Source of the DNA: Rhodobacteraceae bacterium bin131
GTDB taxonomy: Bacteria > Pseudomonadota > Alphaproteobacteria > Rhodobacterales > Rhodobacteraceae
Assembly: GCA_002239085.1 (NCBI GenBank)
Contig: MPNP01000008.1
Coordinates: forward strand, 1-63,290
Length of the DNA stretch: 63,290 nt
Direction of reading: 5' to 3'
The notes under the pieces are model-generated. The model was not told the DNA's origin. It ran no database searches and saw only the letters and a program-made list of their open reading frames with translations. The number at the start of each line of letters is the position of its first letter. Positions within the stretch are counted from its first letter, which is position 1. This document shows, piece by piece, positions 1-9,046 of this stretch. The position numbers and the translations under genes are program-made.

Positions 1-1
1 A

Positions 2-157
2 CTTTACCTTTCTTGGCCTGCATTCCGTATTCACGGAACTCATGATACACGAAAAATAGGACGCCGTTCATCGCAGGGTTGCTTTGGTCTTTATAACGAA
101 GATATTGCCCAATTGTATGAATTGGCAAAAATTGGTACCCAAGTCGTCGTGTTATAA
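2..157 (+). CDS. L,D-transpeptidase (YkuD domain), C-terminal end only
   Basis: Only the last 51 codons are in the window; the gene starts before base 1. The frame reads through an HGT motif (about codon 11) and a SQGC motif (about codon 28), then ends in IGTQVVVL and TAA at 155-157. HG(T) followed by S-x-G-C is the active-site signature of YkuD L,D-transpeptidases, which cross-link peptidoglycan or attach lipoproteins in the periplasm; the Cys is the nucleophile. The arginine that normally follows two residues after the Cys (SxGCxR) is glycine here. The family call rests on the motif and its position near the C-terminus; nothing can be said about the N-terminal part. Confidence 0.8.
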   Translation, partial: LYLSWPAFRIHGTHDTRKIGRRSSQGCFGLYNEDIAQLYELAKIGTQVVVL

Positions 158-257
158 AAATTTCCTTTGCTTTTTTATAATTTTGTAATTTAACCTTGAC
201 TTTTATCATTAGTTTGATAATTCAATTTCAATTTCATAAATGTTGAAGGAGATTAAA

Positions 258-473
258 ATGAAAAAACTTGTTCTTCCTGTAATTTTTGCAGGTTTAGCAT
301 TTGGAGCATCTGCAGGTAGTTTAGACCAAGCCGATATGAGCGACGAAGGTAATGCAGAGATGGGTGAAGAAATGATGACTGAAGAAGTGGTCGTCGAAGA
401 AGAAAGTACTGGAGGTGGATGGAATTGGACTGTCATCCTCATTATTGCTGCGCTAGCTGGATTGGCTCTGTAA
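258..473 (+). CDS. small acidic secreted/membrane protein, 71 aa
   Basis: The start at 258 is chosen because AAGGAG (245-250) lies at the right distance; an in-frame ATG at 240 has no such site. Residues 1-20 form a signal peptide (MKK, hydrophobic core, ASA). The middle is strongly acidic and Met-rich (residues 21-50, many E and D). A glycine/tryptophan turn (GGGWNW) leads to a C-terminal hydrophobic segment of about 17 residues that ends the protein. It would be a periplasmic acidic linker tethered by its C-terminal helix. I do not recognise the family. A strong terminator follows at 591. The clear ribosome site and complete architecture make it a credible gene despite its size. Confidence 0.7.
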   Translation: MKKLVLPVIFAGLAFGASAGSLDQADMSDEGNAEMGEEMMTEEVVVEEESTGGGWNWTVILIIAALAGLAL

Positions 474-590
474 TTTTTAGTATTTCATCCGTACAATTGT
501 AATTCAGTCCACTTGTCATGGATTGGATCATTTAGATTACAGCTTGGCTGCCATTAATTAGCCCCTTGTTGTAACCACACAAATTTTTGA

Positions 591-624
591 GGCGACTCTG
601 TATAGAGTCGCCCTTAAATTTATT
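591..624 (+). terminator. rho-independent terminator after the small acidic protein
   Basis: Perfect 8-bp stem GGCGACTC (591-598) / GAGTCGCC (605-612), six-base loop, then a T-rich run with eight consecutive T (623-630). It ends the transcript from the 71-aa gene and stands before the next small ORF. Confidence 0.8.
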
Positions 625-645
625 TTTTTTGATTGGCTAATATTC

Positions 646-873
646 ATGTTTGCAGAGCATCCTACTAGCGGACTTGAAATAAAGATAATTGGTCCACTGC
701 ACCGTCTCTGGTGCTTCTTGTTCGGACCCATCTATTATCTGTCAAAAGGTTCTTGGAACTGGGCCCTTATCAGCTTCTTAACAGCCAACGGCCTGCTCAT
801 AGGATTCCCTATATGCAACAGAGCAATCCTCAAGTCGTACTATGAGAACACTGGATGGCGGGTCTACGAATAA
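646..873 (+). CDS. small membrane protein, DUF2628-like
   Basis: Encodes 75 aa. A polar N-terminus (EHPTSGLEIKIIGP) is followed by a hydrophobic stretch (LWCFLFGPIYYL), a KGSW turn and a second hydrophobic stretch (ALISFLTANGLLIGF), ending in a tyrosine-rich polar tail. This layout resembles short DUF2628 proteins, which are membrane proteins of unknown role. No good ribosome site precedes the ATG, and the gene begins only about 15 bases after the T-run of the upstream terminator, so it needs its own promoter or a different start. Not in an obvious operon. Confidence 0.5.
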   Translation: MFAEHPTSGLEIKIIGPLHRLWCFLFGPIYYLSKGSWNWALISFLTANGLLIGFPICNRAILKSYYENTGWRVYE

Positions 874-1535
874 TGCGGTTAGTTCTGTCACACACCTGAC
901 AGAAGTTCTAATGCAGGCCCACTTTTTCTTGCCTTCCTACATTTTAACCCTAGAACGGCTCTGAAATAGGACTGACTCCTAGAATTAGCTCACCACTTTT
1001 AACCCCAAGTAATTTCAATTAGGGATAATTAATTTTCTTTTCTACTGAGATATTCGTCGGGTCCACAAAAAACAGCCGTGTGGTACAGAATTGCGATTGC
1101 ATGCCGCAAAACACCCTTCGGAATTGTATTGTCAGTGCCTTCACCGCCAAGACCAAGTCTAGTGCTTGGTCAAGTCCAAGAATACAGTTTGTCCAACGAA
1201 ATTATAGAGATATTAGTGTATCTAGAACTTCTTGACTGCAAGGGGAGAGTGATGAGCTCAGACGTAACGCACGCAACAGATGATCTCGGAAACGGTCATA
1301 AAAATGGAGATGGCTACGTTGTGGTACTGAATGGCAGCCATGTCAGATACAGTTTAATTTTATACCAATTGTAACGGTAAAAAGAGCCAGTTCATTTTTT
1401 AGAGAAAGTTGCAAGGCCGGGCTATTTCTACATTGGAAAAATCTAACCTGCAAAAAAAATGCGAAAAGCAGAAAATTCAATCATACTCACATTGAGGATA
1501 TGATGATATTTAACTAGTTTATGCAATTCTCAGTT
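874..1535. other. 662-bp stretch with no supported gene
   Basis: A 98-codon open frame at 1078-1374 (+) has no ribosome site, no recognisable domain and low-complexity composition; I do not call it. No repeat or RNA structure is evident. Confidence 0.5.
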
Positions 1536-2408
1536 TTATTCCCTAATCAGTTCAGCAAAGCCTTGCATGTAGTCGGGGTATTTGAGTTTGTAACCAAGTT
1601 GTTTTTTTAACTTGGAATTGGAAACTCGCTTAGACTCTCCATAAAAACTGCGTGCCATTGGGCTTAATTCAGCATCTTCAAATTTAATTCCTTTTGGGGG
1701 GTTAATATTGAGAAGTTTTGCGGTGTAATCAACAATAAAATCCGGCCTTTCTGGAAAATCATCACAGATATTGAATATCCCTTTTGCTGAATCAGACTCA
1801 ATTGATTTGATAACTGCACCGGCAATATCTTGAACATGAATGCGATTGAAAAACTGACCTTCTTTAATAATTTTTCGTTTTAAACGGTTCTTCATTTGGT
1901 GTACTGGACCTCTATTTGGACCATAAATTCCGGCCAAACGAAAAATACACAATCTCACATCTAGCTCTAGCGACAGACTAATCCATTTCTTTTCAGCATT
2001 AACTCTTGATTTACCTCTTTCCCCTGCAGGCTTAACAACTGTTTCTTCATTAACCCACCGACCTTGATGATCACCATAGACAGCGGTGGTTGAAAAATAT
2101 CCTATCCACTTGACTGGCCAATGCCGACATTCAGGGAGACATTGAGTCAAGAATTCAGCAACAATATCTATACCATTAACGGGTGGAATTGAGATTAGCC
2201 AATGAGTCGCCCTAGCAAGTTCCTGTTTAATATTATCACCGGGCCAAATGACACCCTGACCGGGAATGTTTTTTATTTGCTCAAGTTTTTTACTAGACCG
2301 GGTTGTTCCAACAATACGCCAGTGTTGTGATTGAACCAATACCTTGGCAATTTCTTGAGAACTGTAGCCGAGGCCAAAACAGAACAACTGACCAGAATTT
2401 ACTTTCAC
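1536..2408 (-). CDS. NAD(P)-dependent SDR-family epimerase/dehydratase-like protein
   Basis: 290 aa with a Rossmann nucleotide-binding start (FGLGYSSQEIA, residues 11-21), the pattern of atypical short-chain dehydrogenases of the YeeZ type. A YFSTTAVYGDHQGRWVNE region (about residues 104-121) carries the S-T-Y elements of the family, and FRLAGIYGPNRG follows near 157. Substrate is unknown. It lies downstream of gst-queG on the same strand but is separated from queG by 365 bp and a large palindrome, so it is probably transcribed separately. GST, QueG and an SDR protein of this kind are often neighbours in alphaproteobacteria. Confidence 0.85.
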   Translation of the reverse strand: MKVNSGQLFCFGLGYSSQEIAKVLVQSQHWRIVGTTRSSKKLEQIKNIPGQGVIWPGDNIKQELARATHWLISIPPVNGIDIVAEFLTQCLPECRHWPVKWIGYFSTTAVYGDHQGRWVNEETVVKPAGERGKSRVNAEKKWISLSLELDVRLCIFRLAGIYGPNRGPVHQMKNRLKRKIIKEGQFFNRIHVQDIAGAVIKSIESDSAKGIFNICDDFPERPDFIVDYTAKLLNINPPKGIKFEDAELSPMARSFYGESKRVSNSKLKKQLGYKLKYPDYMQGFAELIRE

Positions 2409-2773
2409 AATAACCTTTTTCTCATTTTAATTCGAGATTACATACTTGCTTACCCACAAGTGAAATTTTACTCACTATGGACTTCTCTTTTCAAGAAATT
2501 ACACAAGTGTTTTTCTAACTGTAATGGCCACTCCATATCACAGACAAATTCGCCGATTTCTAATTCCAAAGTCCCTATGAAGAAATGGTGTATTGCCATT
2601 TACTTTTATGCTCTCCAACTTTTAAAGCATATACATTAATGGATTTATATAGGGATTTTAATGAGTCTCAAAAGACTGCTGAGTTCATATGTTGGACGTC
2701 AGGTTGATGGCATAGATACGAGGGCCAATGGTCATGCACCGCAATAATGCCGATATCGGCATTGTTGCGGGGT
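2409..2773. other. intergenic region between SDR gene and queG
   Basis: 365 bp without a supported gene. The only structure seen is the palindrome at 2741-2768; an open frame on the plus strand from 2331 is mainly a shadow of the SDR gene. Confidence 0.6.
2741..2768. terminator. 28-bp near-perfect palindrome just after queG
   Basis: The sequence from 2741 to 2768 is self-complementary except for one mismatched pair (core AATGCCGATATCGGCATT). It lies 6 bp beyond the queG stop codon. As RNA from the minus strand it folds into a long hairpin but without a U-tract, so it may be a 3'-end stabiliser or a weak terminator rather than a classical terminator. Confidence 0.5.
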
Positions 2774-3814
2774 TCAACCATTAGCCAATAATTCATTTTC
2801 AGCCCAATGTGCCGCTTCACTTACTGCTTCGTTTTGACTATTTTTATGGATAACAACACTCTTGAGAAGTTGAGGATTGTCGGAGTTACCGATGGCGTAC
2901 AGAACATTGCGAATAAAGCGATGATAACCGATACGAATTACTGGTCCACCACGAAACAAATCCTTGAACTGTGCTTCGCTTAAGCTGGCTAGGTCATTGA
3001 GTTTTGGTGATTTAAGTTCTGCTCGAGCTTGATATCTGATTTCAGTTGATTGCTGAGCAAACTTGTTCCAAGGACATATCTGAAGGCAATCATCACATCC
3101 AAAAATACGATTACCTAACTGTTTGCGGAATTGCTTAGGTATTGGACCTTTGTGTTCAATAGTAAAATATGAAATGCACTTTCGGGCATCCATTTGGTAG
3201 GGGGCTGGGAAAGCCCCTGTTGGGCAGATGTCAAGGCACTTTCGGCAACTTCCGCAGTGATCATTTTGGGCACGGTCTGGTTCAATTTCAATTGTTGTAA
3301 AAATAACACCGAGAAAAAACCAATTTCCTAACTTCCTACTGATCAGGTTGGTATGTTTTCCTTGCCAGCCGATTCCTGCTGCTTGTCCAAGAGGCTTTTC
3401 CATAACTGGAGCGGTGTCTACAAACACTTTAATTTCGGAATTGGGATGCTTTTGGATCAGCCATCTCCCGATTCGTTTCAACCTTTTTTTAATCAGATTA
3501 TGGTAGTCCTTGTTTTGGGCATAGATTGCAATTGTTCCGCAATCTTTTTCTGCAAGGTTCTCTAATGAGTCAACCGGTTGGGCGTAGGAGTCGGCGAGGA
3601 CTATGATTGATTTAGCAGCAGGCCACAATTTTTCAGGGTCGCCTCTCCAATTTGCTCGCTTGACCATCCAATCCATTGTCCCTTGATAGCCATTAGACAG
3701 GTAACTTATTAAATTTTTGTTAGCATGGGGAATACTATCAGGGCGGCAAACTCCTATTGATTCGAAACCCTCCTTGAGAGCTAATCGTTGTAATTCTGAC
3801 TTTAAGCTATTCAA
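2774..3814 (-). CDS. queG: epoxyqueuosine reductase QueG
   Basis: 346 aa. QueG is the cobalamin- and iron-sulfur-dependent enzyme that reduces epoxyqueuosine to queuosine in the anticodon of Tyr, His, Asn and Asp tRNAs. Two cysteine clusters are visible: CGSCRKCLDICPTGAF near residue 190 and CDDCLQICPWNKF near residue 240, a two-[4Fe-4S] arrangement typical of the family; the VFVDTAPVMEKPLG segment near 130 is the usual catalytic/cobalamin region. Length is normal. The ATG overlaps the stop of the upstream GST gene by four bases (ATGA), so the two are translationally coupled. Confidence 0.95.
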   Translation of the reverse strand: MNSLKSELQRLALKEGFESIGVCRPDSIPHANKNLISYLSNGYQGTMDWMVKRANWRGDPEKLWPAAKSIIVLADSYAQPVDSLENLAEKDCGTIAIYAQNKDYHNLIKKRLKRIGRWLIQKHPNSEIKVFVDTAPVMEKPLGQAAGIGWQGKHTNLISRKLGNWFFLGVIFTTIEIEPDRAQNDHCGSCRKCLDICPTGAFPAPYQMDARKCISYFTIEHKGPIPKQFRKQLGNRIFGCDDCLQICPWNKFAQQSTEIRYQARAELKSPKLNDLASLSEAQFKDLFRGGPVIRIGYHRFIRNVLYAIGNSDNPQLLKSVVIHKNSQNEAVSEAAHWAENELLANG

Positions 3815-4503
3815 AAATCTATCTGGGCATAATGTCGAGGTGGGATGTAACCGGGAACGTGGTCAGACAACAGAGGCAAAAATGCCGGCCTTGATTTAAG
3901 AGCAGAATACCAATTTTTTATACCTTCTAGCGATTCCGATTCCCACTCTATATCATCCACATAATCAAGACAGGATAATTGAGCTGCCACAGCAAAATCG
4001 GCCAATGACATTCGATTTCCGGCAACCCAATTTCGATTTTCTACCAAATGTCCAAGGTATTTGATGTGTCGGCGTAAATTCTGGCTGCCAGTCCGAATCA
4101 TTTTTTCATCGGTATATTTCTTTTTCTGAATTCGACGGAGCATCCGTTCAAAGAGAAGAATTTTCGTGACTTCTTGGTAAAAGGTCTCATCAAAATAGGC
4201 AATTACACGACGCATCTCACACTGTTCTACGGGGTCTTCTGGAATAAGTGGGACGGTATCATCGGATGCAATTGAAATGAGATATTCACAAATTGCATTA
4301 CTATCGGCAAAAACGTTTTTATGACTATCAATCAGTGCCGGAACTTTGCCCGTGGGGTTAATTTTTATGTAATCCTGCCGTCGTTCCCAGTACCGTTCTT
4401 CACGTAAAGAAAACTCAAATTTTTTTTCAGCTAAGACTAAGCGGACTTTTCGAGAGAATGGAGATATCGGGTAGTGGTAGAGTATAAAGGCAGAAGACAT
4501 CAC
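3811..4503 (-). CDS. glutathione S-transferase family protein
   Basis: 230 aa. N-terminal thioredoxin-like domain: YHYPISPFSRKVRLVLAEK (residues 9-27) holds the usual Ser/Cys position, followed by NPTGKVPAL and ADSNAICEYL, the glutathione-binding elements of GSTs. The C-terminal half is the all-alpha GST domain with a conserved WVAGNRMSLADFAVAAQLS segment near residue 170. Substrate unknown. First gene of a two-gene unit with queG. Confidence 0.9.
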   Translation of the reverse strand: MMSSAFILYHYPISPFSRKVRLVLAEKKFEFSLREERYWERRQDYIKINPTGKVPALIDSHKNVFADSNAICEYLISIASDDTVPLIPEDPVEQCEMRRVIAYFDETFYQEVTKILLFERMLRRIQKKKYTDEKMIRTGSQNLRRHIKYLGHLVENRNWVAGNRMSLADFAVAAQLSCLDYVDDIEWESESLEGIKNWYSALKSRPAFLPLLSDHVPGYIPPRHYAQIDF

Positions 4504-4611
4504 AATTCAGCAATAGAAGTTAATAGGACGAGTCAATTCTAATGGATAAAACAGCAATTGCTTCGATCCAATGAATGCTTTTCAATTAGTGTAATACAAT
4601 GTCTAATTTCA

Positions 4612-4630
4612 ACTATTCAATGTGAATAGT
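4612..4630. repeat. perfect 8-bp inverted repeat in phasin-GST gap
   Basis: ACTATTCA (4612-4619) and TGAATAGT (4623-4630) are separated by three bases. There is no T-run on either side, so an operator or weak hairpin between the phasin and GST genes is more likely than a terminator. Confidence 0.35.
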
Positions 4631-4767
4631 CAAAGCCAAATTCACCTCTCATTAATTTATGAAGAAGATATCGTGAGAGTGAATGCAATTAATTCCTGTC
4701 TGACACTACATTAAAATTTGAGCATTACAGGAATTTAATTCAGCTCATTCACTCCACAATTTAAGGA

Positions 4768-5313
4768 TCAGCTTTTGGCTTTTGAAGCTTGCCTTTTAGG
4801 TGATTTAGCAGCTGCGGAAGATTTTGCAGAAGACTTTGGCGTTGATGTCGGTTCCGAAGTGGCCTCTTGTACTTCAGAATGTTGAGCTGGTGAAGAATCC
4901 TGTCCATCCGATTGCTGACCGGCTTTGGATTCGCTTTCAGGCGAGTCAGTTCTCACCAAATCCAAGTAAGCTTGGGTGGTTTCTTTTTGAAAATCCTGGA
5001 TCATGTCAGCATAATTCGCCAGTTTATTGACTGAAACCTGAGTTGCTTCAGTGACAAGGTCATTTAATACCTTGGCATATTGATCAGGGTCCTTGACTTC
5101 TGACGATGATGCTTTTTCTACTTGTGAAATAATTTCTTTCGACCACTGATTAGAAAGCTCGACACTTTGTTGCGCAAGTGAAAGTGATACATCAGCGACT
5201 TTCTCAGCAAATTTTTCTGAATTTTTGTAGTGCTGACTATGGACGAGATTTTCGTTACATAACTTCTGAAAGGCCTGGGCCATATTTTCAATTGGATTTT
5301 TATATTCGTTCAT
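4768..5313 (-). CDS. phasin family protein
   Basis: 181 aa from the ATG at 5313, chosen because AGGAG precedes it by six bases; a longer frame from 5358 has no such site. The body (residues 1-120) is predicted amphipathic helix with phasin features (NPIENMAQAFQKL, AQQSVELSNQWSKEI, LVTEATQVSVNKLANYADM). The tail is low-complexity Ser/Ala/Lys-rich with several KS and AK steps, a histone-H1-like tail known from polyhydroxyalkanoate granule phasins. It suggests storage-granule formation, although no PHA synthase is in the window. Divergent from soeA. Confidence 0.8.
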   Translation of the reverse strand: MNEYKNPIENMAQAFQKLCNENLVHSQHYKNSEKFAEKVADVSLSLAQQSVELSNQWSKEIISQVEKASSSEVKDPDQYAKVLNDLVTEATQVSVNKLANYADMIQDFQKETTQAYLDLVRTDSPESESKAGQQSDGQDSSPAQHSEVQEATSEPTSTPKSSAKSSAAAKSPKRQASKAKS

Positions 5314-5459
5314 TTTGTTCTCCTGATAATTAAGCATCCCGATTACGTAATGCTGCATTACAGCATTTCAAGATTTTACTTGGATTATTTAATTGGGATT
5401 CTGTATTAACAACACTAAATGTGATAAGTATTGAAATGAATTTCATTTAACCGTGAAAA

Positions 5460-8291
5460 ATGAGGTCTAATTTGGTCGTTGAATATTCACCATCAATTGC
5501 TGATGAAGTCAAGAAAACCACATGTTATATGTGTGCTTGTCGATGTGGAATAGACGTCCATCTCAAAAATAATCGGGTAACGTATATCCAAGGTAACCGT
5601 AATCATCCGGTCAATCGGGGGGTGCTTTGTGCCAAAGGTTCGGCGGGAATGTTACATCTTGAATCTCCCTCACGTTTAAACTCTCCTCTCTTAAGAATAG
5701 GCGAAAGAGGTGAAGGGAAATTCAAACAAATTAGTTGGGATGAAGCTCTCAATCTGGCAACAGAGTGGCTTAGGCAAGTTCGGGCAGATGATCCCCGCAA
5801 ATTGGCTTTTTTTACTGGTCGTGATCAAAGTCAAGCACTGACGGGTTGGTGGGCTCAACAATTCGGAACCCCAAATTATGCTTCTCATGGTGGTTTTTGT
5901 TCGGTCAATATGGCTACTGGTGGAATCTACTCAATCGGTGGTTCTTTCTGGGAGTTTACTCAACCTGACTGGGAACGAACCAAACTCTTAATCCTCTTGG
6001 GAGTCGCCGAAGACCACGACTCTAATCCCCTTAAACTCGGACTGTCCAAACTCCGACGTAATGGAGCTAAAATCATCTCGGTAAACCCCGTCAGGACAGG
6101 ATATTCGGCAATTGCTGACACTTGGATTGGGATTAATCCTGGAACAGACGGGCTATTGATTTTATCTGTAATTGGTGAACTTCTTCGATCTGGCTCAGTT
6201 GATGTTGACAGTTTGAGGTACCGAACTGATGCCCCATGGCTTGTCCATACGAAGCCAGGTCCCGAACAGGGATTGTTTGTCAGAAATGGAGACAATGAAC
6301 CGCTCATTTTTGATGCGAAATCAAATTCTCTCAAATCTCATTTGGTTCCAGATACAAATCCTCTGCTAGCAAAAAGTGTTACTCTTGAAAACGGTGCCAC
6401 CGCGGCGACAGTTTTTAAACTTGCCGTTGAAAAGTATCTTGCACCCCAATACCATCCTGATAAAGTTGCTGAAATCACGGGCGTAGATGCATCGGTGATT
6501 CAGGGCCTCGCACGAGAAATCCATGATGCTGCGATTGTCAATTCAGAGTCTGTGGCATGTGAATGGACAGACATCTATGGTAAAGAATATCAAAGCGCTT
6601 CCACCCGGCCTGTTGCTATTCATGCAATGCGAGGTATTTCGGCTCATGCCAATGGTTTCCAGACCTGCCGAGCACTTCATTTATTGCAGATTATAATCGG
6701 CTCCATTGACTCTCCTGGAGGGACGCGATATAAGCCACCATATCCGAAATCCTACGAAAATCATCCTAGTCCAGCTCAATATGCTGGTCCAAATCAATCT
6801 TTAGCAGGTTCGCCACTTGGTTATCCCAAAGGGCCTGAGGACTTGCTGGTTGATGAAGACGGGCGACCCCAACGAATTGATAGAGCTTTTTCTTGGGAAG
6901 CCCCTCTCGCTGCCCATGGCAAGATGCATTCAGTCATCTCAAATGCTGTGGCACAGGACCCTTACCCTATCGAAATCCTTTTTTTATACATGGCTAATAT
7001 GGCCTGGAATTCCTCAATGAATACTCCAGCTGCCATGCGCGACTTGACTGCGAAGAATTCTGATGGTGACTATTTAATACCTAAAATTATTGTTTCTGAT
7101 GCTTTCTCTTCCGAAATGACCGCATTTGCTGATTTAGTCTTACCTGATACAACTTATTTTGAGCGGTATGATTGTATCTCGTTGCTAGACCGACCCATTG
7201 GTGAACCCGATTTAGTTGCTGATGCCATACGTTATCCTGTCATCCAATGTGAACGTGATGTCAAACCCTTCCAAGATGTATTAATCGACCTTGGTTCAAG
7301 GCTTGAACTTCCAGGGTTCGTTAATGAAAAGGGGCAGCCCAAATTTAATAGTTATGCCTCTTACCTTGTTAATCATGAACGAAAAAAAGGTATTGGACCT
7401 CTTGCGGGTTGGAGAGGGCAAGGGGGTACAGAATCAGGCCGTGGTGACCCCAATCCCAATCAGTTAAAGTCTTATCAAAATAACGATTCAATTTGGACTG
7501 CGGAAGTCCCGCCTCGAGCACATTACTTTAAGCATGTAAACAGAGACTACCAGAACTGGGCCGTAAAGATGGGATTTTTTGATGTCCCAAATCCATTCAA
7601 ACTATCCATTTATTCTGAGGTCATTCGTAAATTCCAATTAGCCGGAGAGGGATATGGCTCTCATCAACCTCCCGTGGAATTAAAAGATCGCCTCATTAAA
7701 CATTTTGACCCTCTTCCCTGTTGGTATGCAACAAATCCAGAAGTAAATACTCAAGACTATCCATTTTCGGCAATTACCCAAAGACCTATGGCCATGTACC
7801 ATTCTTGGGGGACACATAACCCATGGCTACGACAAATTCACTCTGAGAACCGCTTGTTTGTACCTTATGAGGTTTGTCAAAGAGAGAATCTCAAGGATGG
7901 CGATTGGGTCTGGTTGGAATCCGTTGTGGGAAAAATTTGTGTTCCGATTCGTCCTATGAAAGCAGTCAATATGAATACCCTGTGGACTTGGAATGCGATA
8001 GGCAAACGCTCAGGTGCTTGGCGACTTAATCCACAATCACCTGAAGTAACAAAGGGATTCTTACTGAATCATTTAATTGCTGAGCTACTCCCAAAGCAAC
8101 CCGATGGTAGCCGTTGGTCAAACTCTGATCCAATCACCGGTCAAGCAGCTTGGTATGATTTACGTGTCCGTCTTAGAAAAGCACACCGAGATAACGACAA
8201 TAGTCAATCTCAATTTAGTCACCAATTCGACCCACCGGGAATAGGTGAAAAGCCTGTTCATTTGCAATTCGGGAAGGGATTGACTTCATGA
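5460..8291 (+). CDS. soeA: sulfite dehydrogenase catalytic subunit SoeA (molybdopterin oxidoreductase)
   Basis: 943 aa, DMSO-reductase superfamily. The N-terminal [4Fe-4S] motif is TCYMCACRCG (residues 20-29) plus a later Cys in GVLCAKGSAG; AFFTGRDQSQALTGWWAQQF and HGGFCSVNM (Cys about 147, a candidate Mo ligand) follow, and the C-terminal molybdopterin dinucleotide-binding domain begins near residue 765 (FSAITQRPMAMYHSWGTHN). There is no twin-arginine signal, so the subunit stays in the cytoplasm, as for SoeABC, which oxidises sulfite to sulfate and passes electrons to the quinone pool. The order catalytic subunit, four-cluster ferredoxin, DmsC-type anchor matches SoeABC. A polysulfide or other sulfur-oxyanion substrate cannot be excluded. 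Stop overlaps soeB start. Confidence 0.88.
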   Translation: MRSNLVVEYSPSIADEVKKTTCYMCACRCGIDVHLKNNRVTYIQGNRNHPVNRGVLCAKGSAGMLHLESPSRLNSPLLRIGERGEGKFKQISWDEALNLATEWLRQVRADDPRKLAFFTGRDQSQALTGWWAQQFGTPNYASHGGFCSVNMATGGIYSIGGSFWEFTQPDWERTKLLILLGVAEDHDSNPLKLGLSKLRRNGAKIISVNPVRTGYSAIADTWIGINPGTDGLLILSVIGELLRSGSVDVDSLRYRTDAPWLVHTKPGPEQGLFVRNGDNEPLIFDAKSNSLKSHLVPDTNPLLAKSVTLENGATAATVFKLAVEKYLAPQYHPDKVAEITGVDASVIQGLAREIHDAAIVNSESVACEWTDIYGKEYQSASTRPVAIHAMRGISAHANGFQTCRALHLLQIIIGSIDSPGGTRYKPPYPKSYENHPSPAQYAGPNQSLAGSPLGYPKGPEDLLVDEDGRPQRIDRAFSWEAPLAAHGKMHSVISNAVAQDPYPIEILFLYMANMAWNSSMNTPAAMRDLTAKNSDGDYLIPKIIVSDAFSSEMTAFADLVLPDTTYFERYDCISLLDRPIGEPDLVADAIRYPVIQCERDVKPFQDVLIDLGSRLELPGFVNEKGQPKFNSYASYLVNHERKKGIGPLAGWRGQGGTESGRGDPNPNQLKSYQNNDSIWTAEVPPRAHYFKHVNRDYQNWAVKMGFFDVPNPFKLSIYSEVIRKFQLAGEGYGSHQPPVELKDRLIKHFDPLPCWYATNPEVNTQDYPFSAITQRPMAMYHSWGTHNPWLRQIHSENRLFVPYEVCQRENLKDGDWVWLESVVGKICVPIRPMKAVNMNTLWTWNAIGKRSGAWRLNPQSPEVTKGFLLNHLIAELLPKQPDGSRWSNSDPITGQAAWYDLRVRLRKAHRDNDNSQSQFSHQFDPPGIGEKPVHLQFGKGLTS

Positions 8292-9031
8292 CTTCATTAC
8301 CTCAATCAACTGAGAAAAAACTTGGTTTAGTCATTGATTTAGATGTATGTGTAGGTTGTCATGCCTGTGTTATCAATTGTAAAGCATGGAATACCAACGG
8401 TTACGGTTCGCCACTTGCTGATACGGCCCCCTACGACGATGATCCAAGTGGAGTTTGGCTCAATCGGATTCATAGCTACGAGACCGACAAAGAGGGGTAT
8501 GCAGCAGTCACTCACTTTCCTAAAAGTTGTCTGCATTGCGACGATGCCCCTTGTGTTACGGTGTGCCCTACGGGTGCTTCTTACAAGCGTGTTGCCGATG
8601 GTATTGTGCTTGTTGAGGAATCTCAATGCATGGGATGCGGTCTTTGTGCATGGGCTTGCCCTTACGGTGCACGCGAAATGGATCCCTTAGAGGGTGTCAT
8701 GAAAAAATGTACCTTATGCGTTGATCGGATTTACAATGAAAATATTCCCGAAGAAGACCGCCAACCTGCTTGTGTCCGCACCTGTCCTGCCAAAGCCAGA
8801 TTTTTTGGAGATTTTTCTGATCCTCACTCGGAAGTGTCGCAACTCGTTAATGAACGTAATGGGGTTGATCTTATGCCCGAACAAGAGACTAAACCAGTTA
8901 ACAAATATCTCCTGCCTGAACAGCGATTTGGAATTGAAGATCTAGGCGACCCAGATTTTAACCTTGCTTCATTTGCTCAGACAAAATCAGGTGGAATATT
9001 ATCATGGATTGACGATTTGCTCCAGAGATAA
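8288..9031 (+). CDS. soeB: sulfite dehydrogenase iron-sulfur subunit SoeB
   Basis: 247 aa, DmsB/PsrB-type electron-transfer protein. Four cysteine groups are visible: CVGCHACVINCKAWN (about residue 18), CLHCDDAPCVTVCPTGA (about 80), CMGCGLCAWACPYGA (about 113), and CTLC with CVRTCPAKA (about 140 and 160), enough for four [4Fe-4S] clusters that relay electrons from the molybdenum subunit to the membrane anchor. ATG overlaps the soeA stop codon (ATGA), indicating translational coupling. Confidence 0.92.
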   Translation: MTSLPQSTEKKLGLVIDLDVCVGCHACVINCKAWNTNGYGSPLADTAPYDDDPSGVWLNRIHSYETDKEGYAAVTHFPKSCLHCDDAPCVTVCPTGASYKRVADGIVLVEESQCMGCGLCAWACPYGAREMDPLEGVMKKCTLCVDRIYNENIPEEDRQPACVRTCPAKARFFGDFSDPHSEVSQLVNERNGVDLMPEQETKPVNKYLLPEQRFGIEDLGDPDFNLASFAQTKSGGILSWIDDLLQR

Positions 9032-9046
9032 TCACTTTCGAATCCC

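Noticed and set aside
1078-1374. 98-codon open frame on the plus strand
   Set aside because: No ribosome site, no recognisable domain, no signal peptide, isolated between intergenic stretches.
2331-2639. 102-codon plus-strand frame
   Set aside because: Its first part is the reverse strand of the SDR gene and the rest has no coding character.
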